Shown: positions 34,701 to 43,210 of the stretch, piece after piece
Numbering within the stretch: position 1 is the stretch's first letter
Layout of the letters: each line of letters starts with the position of its first letter
Origin: CAZMNY01 sp964567745
GTDB lineage: Bacteria; Planctomycetota; Planctomycetia; Pirellulales; Pirellulaceae
Assembly (NCBI GenBank): GCA_964567745.1
Contig: CAZMNY010000051.1
Span: 1 to 55,894 of the forward strand
Direction: 5' to 3'
DNA: 55,894 nt
Position numbers and translations under genes: made by a program
Notes under the pieces: model-generated
What the model saw: only the letters and a program-made list of their open reading frames with translations
Database searches by the model: none
What the model was told of the DNA's origin: nothing

Positions 34701-35301
34701 TGCGCAGTGACCATGCTTCAATATTCGTGTTGTATATGCGTAAACTACAGAGTTTGTCGCTCCTTCTGGACGATGGGCGATTCGGGTGAATTCAGGTCAT
34801 TCAGGGGCAAATAACTACACTTTGCTACACAGCGAAATGCTTGAGAATGAAATAGATGATCAGGGTTTGATGTCTATCCAGTAATGCTGCAATGCTATCG
34901 AGATGCCACGGCCCCGCATCGGTCGGAGCGAGACCGACGCCGAAGGAGCAACGGCACTCAAGCGCGCCGAATTGTCCACAGACGCAGTGTTCAGGACGCA
35001 ACATCCGTTAATCGCGCCGCCAGCGCCCGTCGCTCGATTGTAGCGAGCGCAACGGCGTTGCTGAGCGGTTTGATGAATCTGGACCAAGGCTTGTAAGCAG
35101 GGCTTCTACACCGCGCGATACCTATCGCGGCTGGTCCCGAAATCGGCACCGAGAATGACTCCATGTGGCTCGTGATGATTTTGCTGCTGTCGATGGGAAT
35201 TCCCGTAACGCCAACAAAACGTGATAGTGAATCTCGTGCTTGGATTATCTCAAGATAGCTGGATTCTTGTCAGCCTTCGGTCTCGCTTATGAATGGCCTG
35301 A
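34701..35301. other. Non-coding, decayed boundary region
   Basis: About 600 bp between the truncated sulfatase and the hydroxyproline genes hold no supported gene. A 70-codon frame (34884-35096, plus) is Arg/Ser-rich without recognisable motifs and is probably chance. A tiny frame at 35163 is also unconvincing. The sequence looks like debris left by rearrangement and holds no repeat family seen elsewhere in the window. Confidence 0.6.
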
Positions 35302-36561
35302 CTAAAAACGATCTGGAGAAAACGCGGTTGCATCAATGTGCGTTGGTTGATCTTGAACAATTTCGGCAATGAGTTTGCCTGTCGCAGTGGCGAGACTCAG
35401 CCCGAGCATGTTGTGGCCCGTTGCAAGATAGGCGTTTGACAGCCTTGGAGTTCGCCCAATGATGGGCAGGCTATCCCACGTCATGGGACGCCATCCATAC
35501 CAGCGTTGGTGCTCCGTTTCAGTAAAGGGCGCAATCAGATAGGGCTCGGCCGATTGGTGAAGTTGCTTGATGCGTCGAGCAGGAATGGACGAATCATAGC
35601 CAACGAATTCCATCATCGACCCGAGACGACAGCCTTGCTCGAACGGTGATACACCGACTTTATGCTCAGGGAACAAGATCGGATGTCGAGGGCAAGGGGC
35701 AGGGCGAGACATCGTCACCGAATAGCCTTTGCCTGGCTCGATCGGAATCCGGCATTCGAGCATTGCCGATAGCTGAGCAGACCAGGCTCCGGTCGCAAAG
35801 ATGAATCGGTCGGCACTCAGCTCGCCCTGCGAAGTTTCTACATGCGTGATCTGACCATTGGTTTTGACGACATTGTGCAGTTGGCAGTTTTCAACGAATT
35901 CGACGCCAGAGTCTTGCAGACTGTCGGTCCAAGCGACATTCAGCAGATCGGGTCGGACCGACACATCGTTCTTGTAGTGAAATCCGCCCGCTAATCCAGA
36001 CTTGAGTGCTGGTTCAAGCGCCGGCAAGCCGTTGCCTTCGACACGCTCAGCGGTCACCCCAAAGTGCTCCGTGAGCATGCGATCCATTTTGGCGAACTTT
36101 TCCATGCCAGCTTCGGACTGCAGCACATACAGCAGGCCATTTTCTTTCCATTCACAATCGAATTTTTCTGCGGATATCAACTGACGATACTCGACGAGTG
36201 AAGAATCGAGGATCGCTTTGAGATGTGCGCCTGCCCACAGCATTTGGCGATTGTTGCAGCGCTTGGCGAATTGCCACATCCAGTTCCAAAACGCCGGTCG
36301 AAAACTAGGTTTGACACGAAACGGAGCGTTGCGGTTCAGTAGCGACTTGAACGCAACGCCGATTGCATCTGGTTCCGTCAGCGGCAAGACATGGCTCGGA
36401 CAGATATAGCCGCAGTTGGCATGCGAGCATGCACCAGCAATCGTGCCCCGGTCGATGACGGTTACAGAGAAACCAGCTTTCGACAAATAGTGTGCGCAGG
36501 CGATGCCTATGATTCCGGTACCAACAACGATCACGCGTTCACCGTCTAACGCCTGTTTCAT
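35302..36561 (-). CDS. D-amino acid / D-hydroxyproline dehydrogenase (DadA-like)
   Basis: A 419-residue FAD protein of the DadA/DAO family: the ADP-binding motif VVGTGIIGIACAHYLSKAG lies at residues 12-30, SHANCGYICPSH near 47-58, and the C-terminal LATGHNMLGLSLATATGKL closes the FAD site. It is the last gene of a three-gene set whose other members are a hydroxyproline epimerase and a DHDPS-like deaminase, so it most likely oxidises cis-4-hydroxy-D-proline to the pyrroline compound. Its start overlaps the epimerase stop by 4 bp (36558-36561). Plain D-amino acid oxidation is the alternative. Confidence 0.87.
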   Translation of the reverse strand: MKQALDGERVIVVGTGIIGIACAHYLSKAGFSVTVIDRGTIAGACSHANCGYICPSHVLPLTEPDAIGVAFKSLLNRNAPFRVKPSFRPAFWNWMWQFAKRCNNRQMLWAGAHLKAILDSSLVEYRQLISAEKFDCEWKENGLLYVLQSEAGMEKFAKMDRMLTEHFGVTAERVEGNGLPALEPALKSGLAGGFHYKNDVSVRPDLLNVAWTDSLQDSGVEFVENCQLHNVVKTNGQITHVETSQGELSADRFIFATGAWSAQLSAMLECRIPIEPGKGYSVTMSRPAPCPRHPILFPEHKVGVSPFEQGCRLGSMMEFVGYDSSIPARRIKQLHQSAEPYLIAPFTETEHQRWYGWRPMTWDSLPIIGRTPRLSNAYLATGHNMLGLSLATATGKLIAEIVQDQPTHIDATAFSPDRF

Positions 36562-37487
36562 GCGATTCCATGGGCGTAAGGATCATCTGGCTGCTGGATG
36601 AGTGTGGCTTCGCTGCAGACATAAGCACGGCCCGTGATTCGCGGAATGATCTGCCCCGATTCGTCGGTGCGATAGCTCGCCGAGAATCGACTGCCAATGA
36701 TACTCTCTTGGACCCAAAGCTCTCCGGGTGCGAGCTTGCCGTCGACGGCCAGACACGCCAGCTTTGCACTCGTGCCGGTTCCGCAAGGCGATCGGTCATA
36801 GGCTCCGCCAGGACAGTAAACGAAATTTCGGCTGTTGGCATCCGCTGCGTTTGGTGGCCCAAAGAACTCGATGTGGTCGATCAATCCGCCGTCACGGCCC
36901 GTGATTTCTCGGCGCTCTAGTTCTGCTCGAACGCGGCGGGCTGCGTCGTCCAACTGGCGTAGGTTTTCCATCACCAGCGGCACAGGTGACTGTTGAACGA
37001 GAAAGAACCAGTTGCCACCCCACGCTATGTCGCCCGTGACCGCTCCGAGTTCTGGGACATCCATGGCAAGTTCTGCTCGATGTCGGTAACTTGCAACATT
37101 CTCAATCGCGACTTCATTCGGCCTGAGAAGTTCTACTTGAACGACACCTACAGGTGTTTCCAGCCGATGAACGCCTGGACCGATTCGTCCAAGATAGGCC
37201 AGCGTCACGGCAACGCCCATGGCTCCATGCCCACACATGTTCAGATAGCCTGTGTTGTTGAAAAAGATCACCCCGGCTGCACATGCCTCATCGACAGGTT
37301 CGCAGAGCAAAGCGCCAACCACTGCGTCTGAACCACGCGGTTCGCTAATCGCAAACCGTCGGTAGGAGTCAGCGCGATCTCGAAACCTCTCGAGTCGCTC
37401 TCGGAGAGAGCCAGCGCCAAGCTCTGGTCCGCCATCGACGATCACGCGCGTCGGTTCACCTTCGGTATGAGAGTCAATGACTCGCAT
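36558..37487 (-). CDS. 4-hydroxyproline 2-epimerase (proline racemase family)
   Basis: A 309-residue protein of the proline racemase superfamily with both catalytic cysteines: C85 in NMCGHGAMG and C235 in DRSPCGTGTSAKL. The Cys/Cys pair is that of true racemases and epimerases rather than the Thr-type dehydratases. With the dehydrogenase and deaminase around it, the expected reaction is trans-4-hydroxy-L-proline to cis-4-hydroxy-D-proline. It begins 18 bp after the DHDPS-like stop, with AGGGAG 6 nt before the ATG, and overlaps the dehydrogenase start by 4 bp. Proline racemase activity cannot be excluded. Confidence 0.9.
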   Translation of the reverse strand: MRVIDSHTEGEPTRVIVDGGPELGAGSLRERLERFRDRADSYRRFAISEPRGSDAVVGALLCEPVDEACAAGVIFFNNTGYLNMCGHGAMGVAVTLAYLGRIGPGVHRLETPVGVVQVELLRPNEVAIENVASYRHRAELAMDVPELGAVTGDIAWGGNWFFLVQQSPVPLVMENLRQLDDAARRVRAELERREITGRDGGLIDHIEFFGPPNAADANSRNFVYCPGGAYDRSPCGTGTSAKLACLAVDGKLAPGELWVQESIIGSRFSASYRTDESGQIIPRITGRAYVCSEATLIQQPDDPYAHGIA

Positions 37488-37505
37488 GCATGTCTCCCTC
37501 GCGAC

Positions 37506-38453
37506 TTACTCGCCGGAACCTGGCCAGGCACTCCACCACTTTCGGAACAATTCCCACTGCGCGTGAATGAATTGACGCTGAGAATCGCTCAATGCATCGG
37601 TGGCATTAAAGTGATGTTCGTATTCCGAATTGCCTTCCAGGACCATCAAGTATTTGTAGTAGAGCACCAGGTCTGGTCCCTCGTCGAACGTCGAAAGAAC
37701 CGTGAAGGCTTCGTCTAGTTCGAGTGCGAATCGCCTTGCCTCGGCATCGCCGGCCACGGCCTGTTCACACAGACTGACGAATCGCAGCACTTCGTTGGGC
37801 AGTGCGTTGCCTACGCCAGTGATCGCACCTGCTGCTCCGCAGTGAACAAACCCATGGAAGACTTGCGTGTCGACTCCAACCATCAGCGTGAGTTGAGGGT
37901 CGCCGCTTGTGATGTGCTCGGCCGCATAGCTGAGCGAATCCGCGCCACCAAACTCTTTGAATCCGACAAGATTGGAGTGCGCTCGCCGCAGGTCGAAGAA
38001 CAGGTCGGCCTTCGTTTCAAATCCATAGTAGGGGCTGTTGTAAATCACCGCCGGCAGATCCGCACCTGCGGTAAGAATGCCTGCGAAGTGTGCACGCTGC
38101 GCTGCAGTCGAGGTTCCACGCGACAACACACGGGGAATGACCATCAGTCCGGCGGCGCCGACCTGCTGTGCGTGTGCAGCATGTGCGGCAGCGAGTTTAG
38201 GATTCTGGGCACCAGTTCCGACGATCACCGGAACACCGGCAGCAACCAACTGGCGAACGCCTTCCTGTCGCTGCTGATCTGTCAGGAGTGGCCAATCACC
38301 CATCGATCCGCAATAGACTACGGCTCGCATACCCGTCGCGATCAATTCACGACCTTTGGCAACGAGTGCGTCGAAGTTCGGCGAACCATCGGCACCGCAG
38401 GGCGTCATCAAAGCGGGAATACAGCCGCGGAAAATATTGGATTCGTCAGTCAC
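37506..38453 (-). CDS. DHDPS-family protein, probable pyrroline-4-hydroxy-2-carboxylate deaminase
   Basis: A 315-residue DapA/NAL-family aldolase-fold protein. The Schiff-base lysine lies in VGFKEFGG and the catalytic tyrosine in VIYNSPYYGF; GCIPALMTP and VVYCGSMGDWPLLT mark the substrate side. Genomic partners (epimerase and D-amino-acid dehydrogenase downstream) make it the deaminase that turns pyrroline-4-hydroxy-2-carboxylate into 2-oxoglutarate semialdehyde. It is the first gene of the set and starts 83 bp after the stop of the ThuA fusion gene. The semialdehyde dehydrogenase and a transporter are not in the window. Confidence 0.85.
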   Translation of the reverse strand: MTDESNIFRGCIPALMTPCGADGSPNFDALVAKGRELIATGMRAVVYCGSMGDWPLLTDQQRQEGVRQLVAAGVPVIVGTGAQNPKLAAAHAAHAQQVGAAGLMVIPRVLSRGTSTAAQRAHFAGILTAGADLPAVIYNSPYYGFETKADLFFDLRRAHSNLVGFKEFGGADSLSYAAEHITSGDPQLTLMVGVDTQVFHGFVHCGAAGAITGVGNALPNEVLRFVSLCEQAVAGDAEARRFALELDEAFTVLSTFDEGPDLVLYYKYLMVLEGNSEYEHHFNATDALSDSQRQFIHAQWELFRKWWSAWPGSGE

Positions 38454-38536
38454 AGAAAAGATCCTGGATTGTTCGCTGCGCGAAATTAAGGACTGCGGCC
38501 ACGGTTGAGAGAATAATTGGGCGAGTCCGGCATCGT

Positions 38537-41500
38537 TTATGGCGACTCCACGGTCATCGCCATCACGACCGGCGCCGTCGTATCGGGGCCTTTTACTAGA
38601 TCGATGTGCTTGATGCTTTCTGCGCGTTTGGGATGAATGACCAGGTAGCGAATCTGCTGACTACGCAGGTTGAACGCAAACTCCGAGCCCGGCACGTCCA
38701 CGCGGCGAATGTAGTCGGCGAAGTGTACACCGTTTTGCAACTCATGGTCTTCGGTCTTCCCATCGGCGTACTGCAGTCGCACAATCATCGACACCGACCC
38801 TTTGGCCGTCGCCGGATGCGACCAACCCCCGACGCCACTGAGCAGGTGAATCGCCTTCGCTGCTCCGTTGCACGCCAAACGCACTTGCTTGGGCATCTTG
38901 CTCGGGATCGGGCGGCCAGGGCCGTGCAGCAGCACGACATTGGCTACCTTGCCGTCTTGCGGATCGGTGAGCGTGAACGGCACGCCTTTAAAGGTCTTGG
39001 GCGTCCAATCGGGGAAGATCAGTCGCTCGAGTCCCGAATTCTTGTCGATGAACATGCCGCGATCACTCGCGATCGTTGCCACCTTCGCCAGATCAAGCGG
39101 TACAAACTTGCCGCGCTGCGTGAGAAACTCCAACAAGTCGCTGATTTCTTTCCGCTTGACTTGCTTTTCAAAGCCTTCGGGCATCAGCGACTTGGTCGAG
39201 GCAACCAGTTCGTCGACGTCCTCGCGCAGGACGACTTTCTTTTTGCCTTCAGCATCGAAGATTTCGATCGCCGTTTTTGACTCGGACGCCAACAGCCCAC
39301 TGAGAATCTTTCCGTCGGCGGTGACCACCGTGTAGACGCGAAAATTCCCCTCGACGTTGCGGCTGGGGTCGATGATGTGCGTGAGCAACTCCGCCTTCGG
39401 ATGCACCGCCATGCCAGTCAGGTCGGGACCGATGCGGGTGCCTTCGCCGCTGTGCACGTGACACTTCGCACATTGGTTCTTGAAGACCAATTTGCCGGCA
39501 GCCGGATCACCAGTTTCCTTGACAATCGGCAGTAACTCCGCCAGGACCTTTTGGCGATCTGCGTTGGGCAGCGCTCCACCTCGCTCAAGAATCTTTTTCG
39601 CTCGATTGCGGATGCCTCCATCGGGATGGACCCCGAGTGCCTGCTTTTGGTCGAGCGAGAGTTCAGCGAGTTGGACAACACCCTTGTCCACGGCGTCGAG
39701 CAGCGCTTTGGTCGAATGAGGTCGGCTGAGCAACACGGCAATACCTGCGGCTCGCGTTTGCGGCGTGAGGCTCCCCAAGCGCCCGACCAATACTTGGCCG
39801 GCCTGGGGCGCTGTGCTCTTCCGCAGCGCTTCGATCATTCCCAAGGCCAGCTCGGGCGACGTTCGCGGCGAAATCTTATCCAGCAACTGGGTAACGACTG
39901 CTTCGTCGAGCGATTGAAAATCGATCAGTTTTTGGGCGGCGGCGACTCGTTTTGCTACCGGCAATTTGTCGTCGTCTAATTCACGCAAGAGCGCTGCCGA
40001 GACTTTGCGGCCGAAACTCTCAAGTCGAGCGCTGCCCCATCCGCTCGCAAGCTTGACCAGCAAACCTTGGCTGCCTGGCGACAAGCGTACAATCACCTTC
40101 TCCAGATCGGCATCAAACTGCCCGTCCACTTTCGGCTTTGCATCGGCCGGCCAGCCCTGCGCCAATCCGCCAATGATTGCGTCGGCAACCGACGAGTCGG
40201 CTTGGATCAGCCCGGCCATTACCTTCGCAACGGAATCGACGGGCGCGCCGCGTGCATAGTGCTCGGCCACGATCCCCGCAGATTCGAGCACCTTGTCTGA
40301 AGGGGCAGTCCTTGACTTGGCCAGCGCACTGAGGAAGCCTCTGCTGTGCATGGCCGCGGCACTAATGCCGGCCTCGGGGATCCAGCGGTCTTCGGCGTTT
40401 TTCGGTGTCCGCATCGCGGTCAGAATGGCGGCGCCCGACCCCGGTACCGCAGGCAAATCGGACAGTGCCAAGAAGGCGGCCAGACGGACTTGCGCATCAG
40501 AATCGACGAGCATGTTCGCCGCCAGCAAAGCAGCGGTGGAGGCGGGCTTCTCGGGGAGCACCTGGATCGCGACGCGCCTCGCGCCTGCAGACGGGTGACG
40601 CAATGCCGCTACGGCAACCGCGTTCGCCTCGGCATGCGATCCATCGAGTGCGCCCAGGTGGTGCATGGTCCATAACGCATGAATTGCTCCAACATTCAGA
40701 CCGATCGCGTCGATCGACTTGTCGCTTGCCAGCTGAGTCAGGGTTGGCAGCACGTCTAATTTGCCGCGTTCGATGAGCAATCGCTGGGCGTGTCGGCGCC
40801 ACAGCAGGTTCGGGTTCTTGAGTGTGGCGACTAGCTGCTCGGGGGTCGCATCGGCCAGATTCGTCTTCTGGTTGGTAGAAGCCTTCCCTTCTGCGTAGAC
40901 GACGCGATAGATCCGGCCGTGCTTTTTATCTCGCAATTCGGTTTCATAGGCATTGCCTTTTCCTCTTTTGAATCCGTGTGGCACGGGATTGTGCTGGATG
41001 ATGAAGTTGTACCAGTCGATCACCCACAGGTTTCCATCGGGTCCAACTTCGGACATGATCGGCGCGGTCCACTCATCGTCGCTGGCCAGCATATTGAACG
41101 GGTTACTGGAACGGAAATCACTGCCATCGGGCTTCAGTACGAAGGTGCCAATCAGATGACCGGTCGGGCCATTCACAAACGCCGTGCGATTCCAATACTC
41201 CTGGGGATAGTTGCGCGCCGTGTACAGTGCATGGCCTGCGGCAGCTGTGTAGCCGCCATGCTGATCGACTTGCCGCACGCGATCCGTGATGGGTTTGAAT
41301 AAGTGTGTGTCGGCGATCGAGCCCAGTCGGAGTGATGCGGTCCAGCCGCGCACCCGTTCGTAGTAACGGTTGGGAATCGGCATATACACGCTGGGGTTCC
41401 GGTTTGCCGTCGAGCCGAACAGAACACCCTCTTCGTTGAAACCGACGCCCCAAGAGTTGTTGTTGGTATTGCGGAGGAACTCGAACTCGGTAACTTCGAC

Positions 41501-42940
41501 CTCACCCCTGACCTGCTCGATGCGAAAGCGATAAAAGCCGGTGCTGAAAGAACGTTCCTGGCCGGCAATGGTTCCTCGAAAGCCGGAGTATCCGAGGATT
41601 CCGTAGAACCAATTGTCGTGGCCGTAGTTGAGATTGCTCGGACCAGCGTGGGTGTCGCCTGTGCCCCAACCGGTGAATAGTACCTTACGCACATCCGCCC
41701 GGTCGTCACCATCGGTGTCTTTGAGGAACAAGGTATCGGGGGCTTGGTGGACGATGATCCCGCCGTGCGAAAATGCGATGCTCGTCGGGATGCTCAGCTT
41801 CTCGGCAAAAATGATCGCCTTGTCGGCCCGCCCGTCGCCTGTGGTGTCCTCGAGAATACGAATCCGATCTCGGCCTTTGCCCGGTTCCTGCAACTCATTG
41901 GGGTAATCCAGCGTCTCGGCCACCCAGAGGCGTCCGCGCTCGTCCCAAGCCATGCAGATCGGCTTGCCGCCAATGTCGGGCTCCGAGGCGAATAACTCGA
42001 CTCGGAATCCCTCGGGTAAGACAAGGTGTTTCATCGACTCGGCAGCCGGCAGTGGCTTTTGCATTTTCGACATCGCTTCGCCCTGGACGCCCCATTGCTT
42101 GCTAGGCGTGTAGTTCGGGATCTTGGCGCCGACGTCGATGTACTCGAAAGCTTTTAGGTCGGTCCGCTTTGCTGTCATCTTCGGCACGGGAAACGGTTTG
42201 TCGGCCGTGAAGTCGGGCACTGTTGCGGGATCGTCGCCAGCGGCCCAGCGAATGCCACGTTCCACCAGGTTCTGGAATCCGGCGTTCCCCCAAGTCCGCT
42301 CATCATGTCCCCACGCGGTGTAAAAGACGCGTCCCTTCCCGTGCGTTCGCACCCAGGTCCACGGTTCGCGTCCTTCGGCATCCACACGGTACGCCAACAC
42401 CGTGCGATTCTTTTCATTATGCAAGTGATGCACGTAGGTCTCGTCCCAACTTTCAAACCCACCGAATCCCTTCATGATCGGATGGTCAGATTGGGCAATG
42501 GTGGTGCGAAAGGTGCCTGCCCCATGGCGTTTGAATTGGCCGCCCATCAGGGCAACAACTTCGTCGTTGTTTCGGAAACAATACGTGGCGCAGTGAAGCG
42601 GCACGAAACCGCCACCCGCGGCGACGTAATCGAGCAAGGCCTTGGCTTGTGGCGGATCGATCTTGCCGATGTTCGCGTACAAGGCGATGGCATCATAGCC
42701 TTTGAGGTTGTCCGGATTTAGATCCGAGACCGTGTCCGTGTACACCATCTTGACGCCGCGCGCGGCCAGTACCGGTTGCAATTGCGCGAATCGCTCGCGG
42801 GGGCGATGGTGGCCGTTATCGCCAAGGAAGAGAACATTCAGATCCATAGCGTGAGCACATGTAGCCGACGAAACGATCAGGAACACAATTACAAAGAAAA
42901 GGGATGGCAAGCGAACTGCGAAGCGCATTTTCGATTTCAT
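38537..42940 (-). CDS. ThuA / membrane-bound dehydrogenase / HEAT / c-type heme fusion
   Basis: A 1467-residue secreted protein. After a signal peptide (residues about 5-31, ending AHA) comes a ThuA-type domain (to about 245, with LHCATYCF and YTAWGHDERTWGN). Next is the planctomycete 'membrane-bound dehydrogenase' beta-propeller (about 300-690: LPEGFRVELFASEPDIGGKP and VADTLFLKD-like repeats). Alpha-helical HEAT-like repeats fill about 720-1110. A cytochrome c domain follows with CAKCH at 1157-1161 (39458-39472) and an axial Met probably in SLMPEGF. About 190 C-terminal residues are unassigned. The layout suggests a periplasmic sugar or alcohol oxidase passing electrons to its heme. It lies among sugar-degradation genes; substrate unknown. 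Confidence 0.85.
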   Translation of the reverse strand: MKSKMRFAVRLPSLFFVIVFLIVSSATCAHAMDLNVLFLGDNGHHRPRERFAQLQPVLAARGVKMVYTDTVSDLNPDNLKGYDAIALYANIGKIDPPQAKALLDYVAAGGGFVPLHCATYCFRNNDEVVALMGGQFKRHGAGTFRTTIAQSDHPIMKGFGGFESWDETYVHHLHNEKNRTVLAYRVDAEGREPWTWVRTHGKGRVFYTAWGHDERTWGNAGFQNLVERGIRWAAGDDPATVPDFTADKPFPVPKMTAKRTDLKAFEYIDVGAKIPNYTPSKQWGVQGEAMSKMQKPLPAAESMKHLVLPEGFRVELFASEPDIGGKPICMAWDERGRLWVAETLDYPNELQEPGKGRDRIRILEDTTGDGRADKAIIFAEKLSIPTSIAFSHGGIIVHQAPDTLFLKDTDGDDRADVRKVLFTGWGTGDTHAGPSNLNYGHDNWFYGILGYSGFRGTIAGQERSFSTGFYRFRIEQVRGEVEVTEFEFLRNTNNNSWGVGFNEEGVLFGSTANRNPSVYMPIPNRYYERVRGWTASLRLGSIADTHLFKPITDRVRQVDQHGGYTAAAGHALYTARNYPQEYWNRTAFVNGPTGHLIGTFVLKPDGSDFRSSNPFNMLASDDEWTAPIMSEVGPDGNLWVIDWYNFIIQHNPVPHGFKRGKGNAYETELRDKKHGRIYRVVYAEGKASTNQKTNLADATPEQLVATLKNPNLLWRRHAQRLLIERGKLDVLPTLTQLASDKSIDAIGLNVGAIHALWTMHHLGALDGSHAEANAVAVAALRHPSAGARRVAIQVLPEKPASTAALLAANMLVDSDAQVRLAAFLALSDLPAVPGSGAAILTAMRTPKNAEDRWIPEAGISAAAMHSRGFLSALAKSRTAPSDKVLESAGIVAEHYARGAPVDSVAKVMAGLIQADSSVADAIIGGLAQGWPADAKPKVDGQFDADLEKVIVRLSPGSQGLLVKLASGWGSARLESFGRKVSAALLRELDDDKLPVAKRVAAAQKLIDFQSLDEAVVTQLLDKISPRTSPELALGMIEALRKSTAPQAGQVLVGRLGSLTPQTRAAGIAVLLSRPHSTKALLDAVDKGVVQLAELSLDQKQALGVHPDGGIRNRAKKILERGGALPNADRQKVLAELLPIVKETGDPAAGKLVFKNQCAKCHVHSGEGTRIGPDLTGMAVHPKAELLTHIIDPSRNVEGNFRVYTVVTADGKILSGLLASESKTAIEIFDAEGKKKVVLREDVDELVASTKSLMPEGFEKQVKRKEISDLLEFLTQRGKFVPLDLAKVATIASDRGMFIDKNSGLERLIFPDWTPKTFKGVPFTLTDPQDGKVANVVLLHGPGRPIPSKMPKQVRLACNGAAKAIHLLSGVGGWSHPATAKGSVSMIVRLQYADGKTEDHELQNGVHFADYIRRVDVPGSEFAFNLRSQQIRYLVIHPKRAESIKHIDLVKGPDTTAPVVMAMTVESP

Positions 42941-43019
42941 CTGGTATGTCCTAGATCTATCTTGTTGACTTTATTCCATCTAACCATCACTCCCGCCGGT
43001 CGAAAATCTGGACAGAGCT

Positions 43020-43190
43020 TTTCAGAAACATCCGGGGAAAGAACCGAAATCTGCCTGATTCTGTGACGATCGCCTGTGAAGCGGAGTCGGGTTGAGTCTT
43101 GCCAGGTCAATGCACAATCAACGGCACTCGAATTCCGCCTTCGTAATTCGGCGAGCAACACCGTCAGAAAGCATGCGAATGATCTCGCTG
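43020..43190 (-). pseudogene. Sulfatase relic
   Basis: Read on the minus strand, 43148 downward gives NYEGGIRVPLIVH-stop-PGK followed by SQAIVTES and a degraded FFP stretch. This is the conserved mid-part of a sulfatase (EGGIRVPLIVHWPGK), with a TGA in place of Trp at 43107-43109 and frameshifts on both sides. No start, no CxPxR motif and no end remain. It fills the 270-bp space between the ThuA fusion and the Gfo/Idh/MocA gene. Confidence 0.75.
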
Positions 43191-43210
43191 GACGTACTTG
43201 AGACAAGCAT

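Noticed and set aside
34884..35096. 70-codon plus-strand frame in the boundary region
   Set aside because: Arg/Ser-rich, no ribosome site, no recognisable motif; likely chance in debris.
43107..43109. TGA in the sulfatase relic as selenocysteine
   Set aside because: The family residue at this place is Trp, the flanks are frameshifted and no start or catalytic motif remains, so this is decay.
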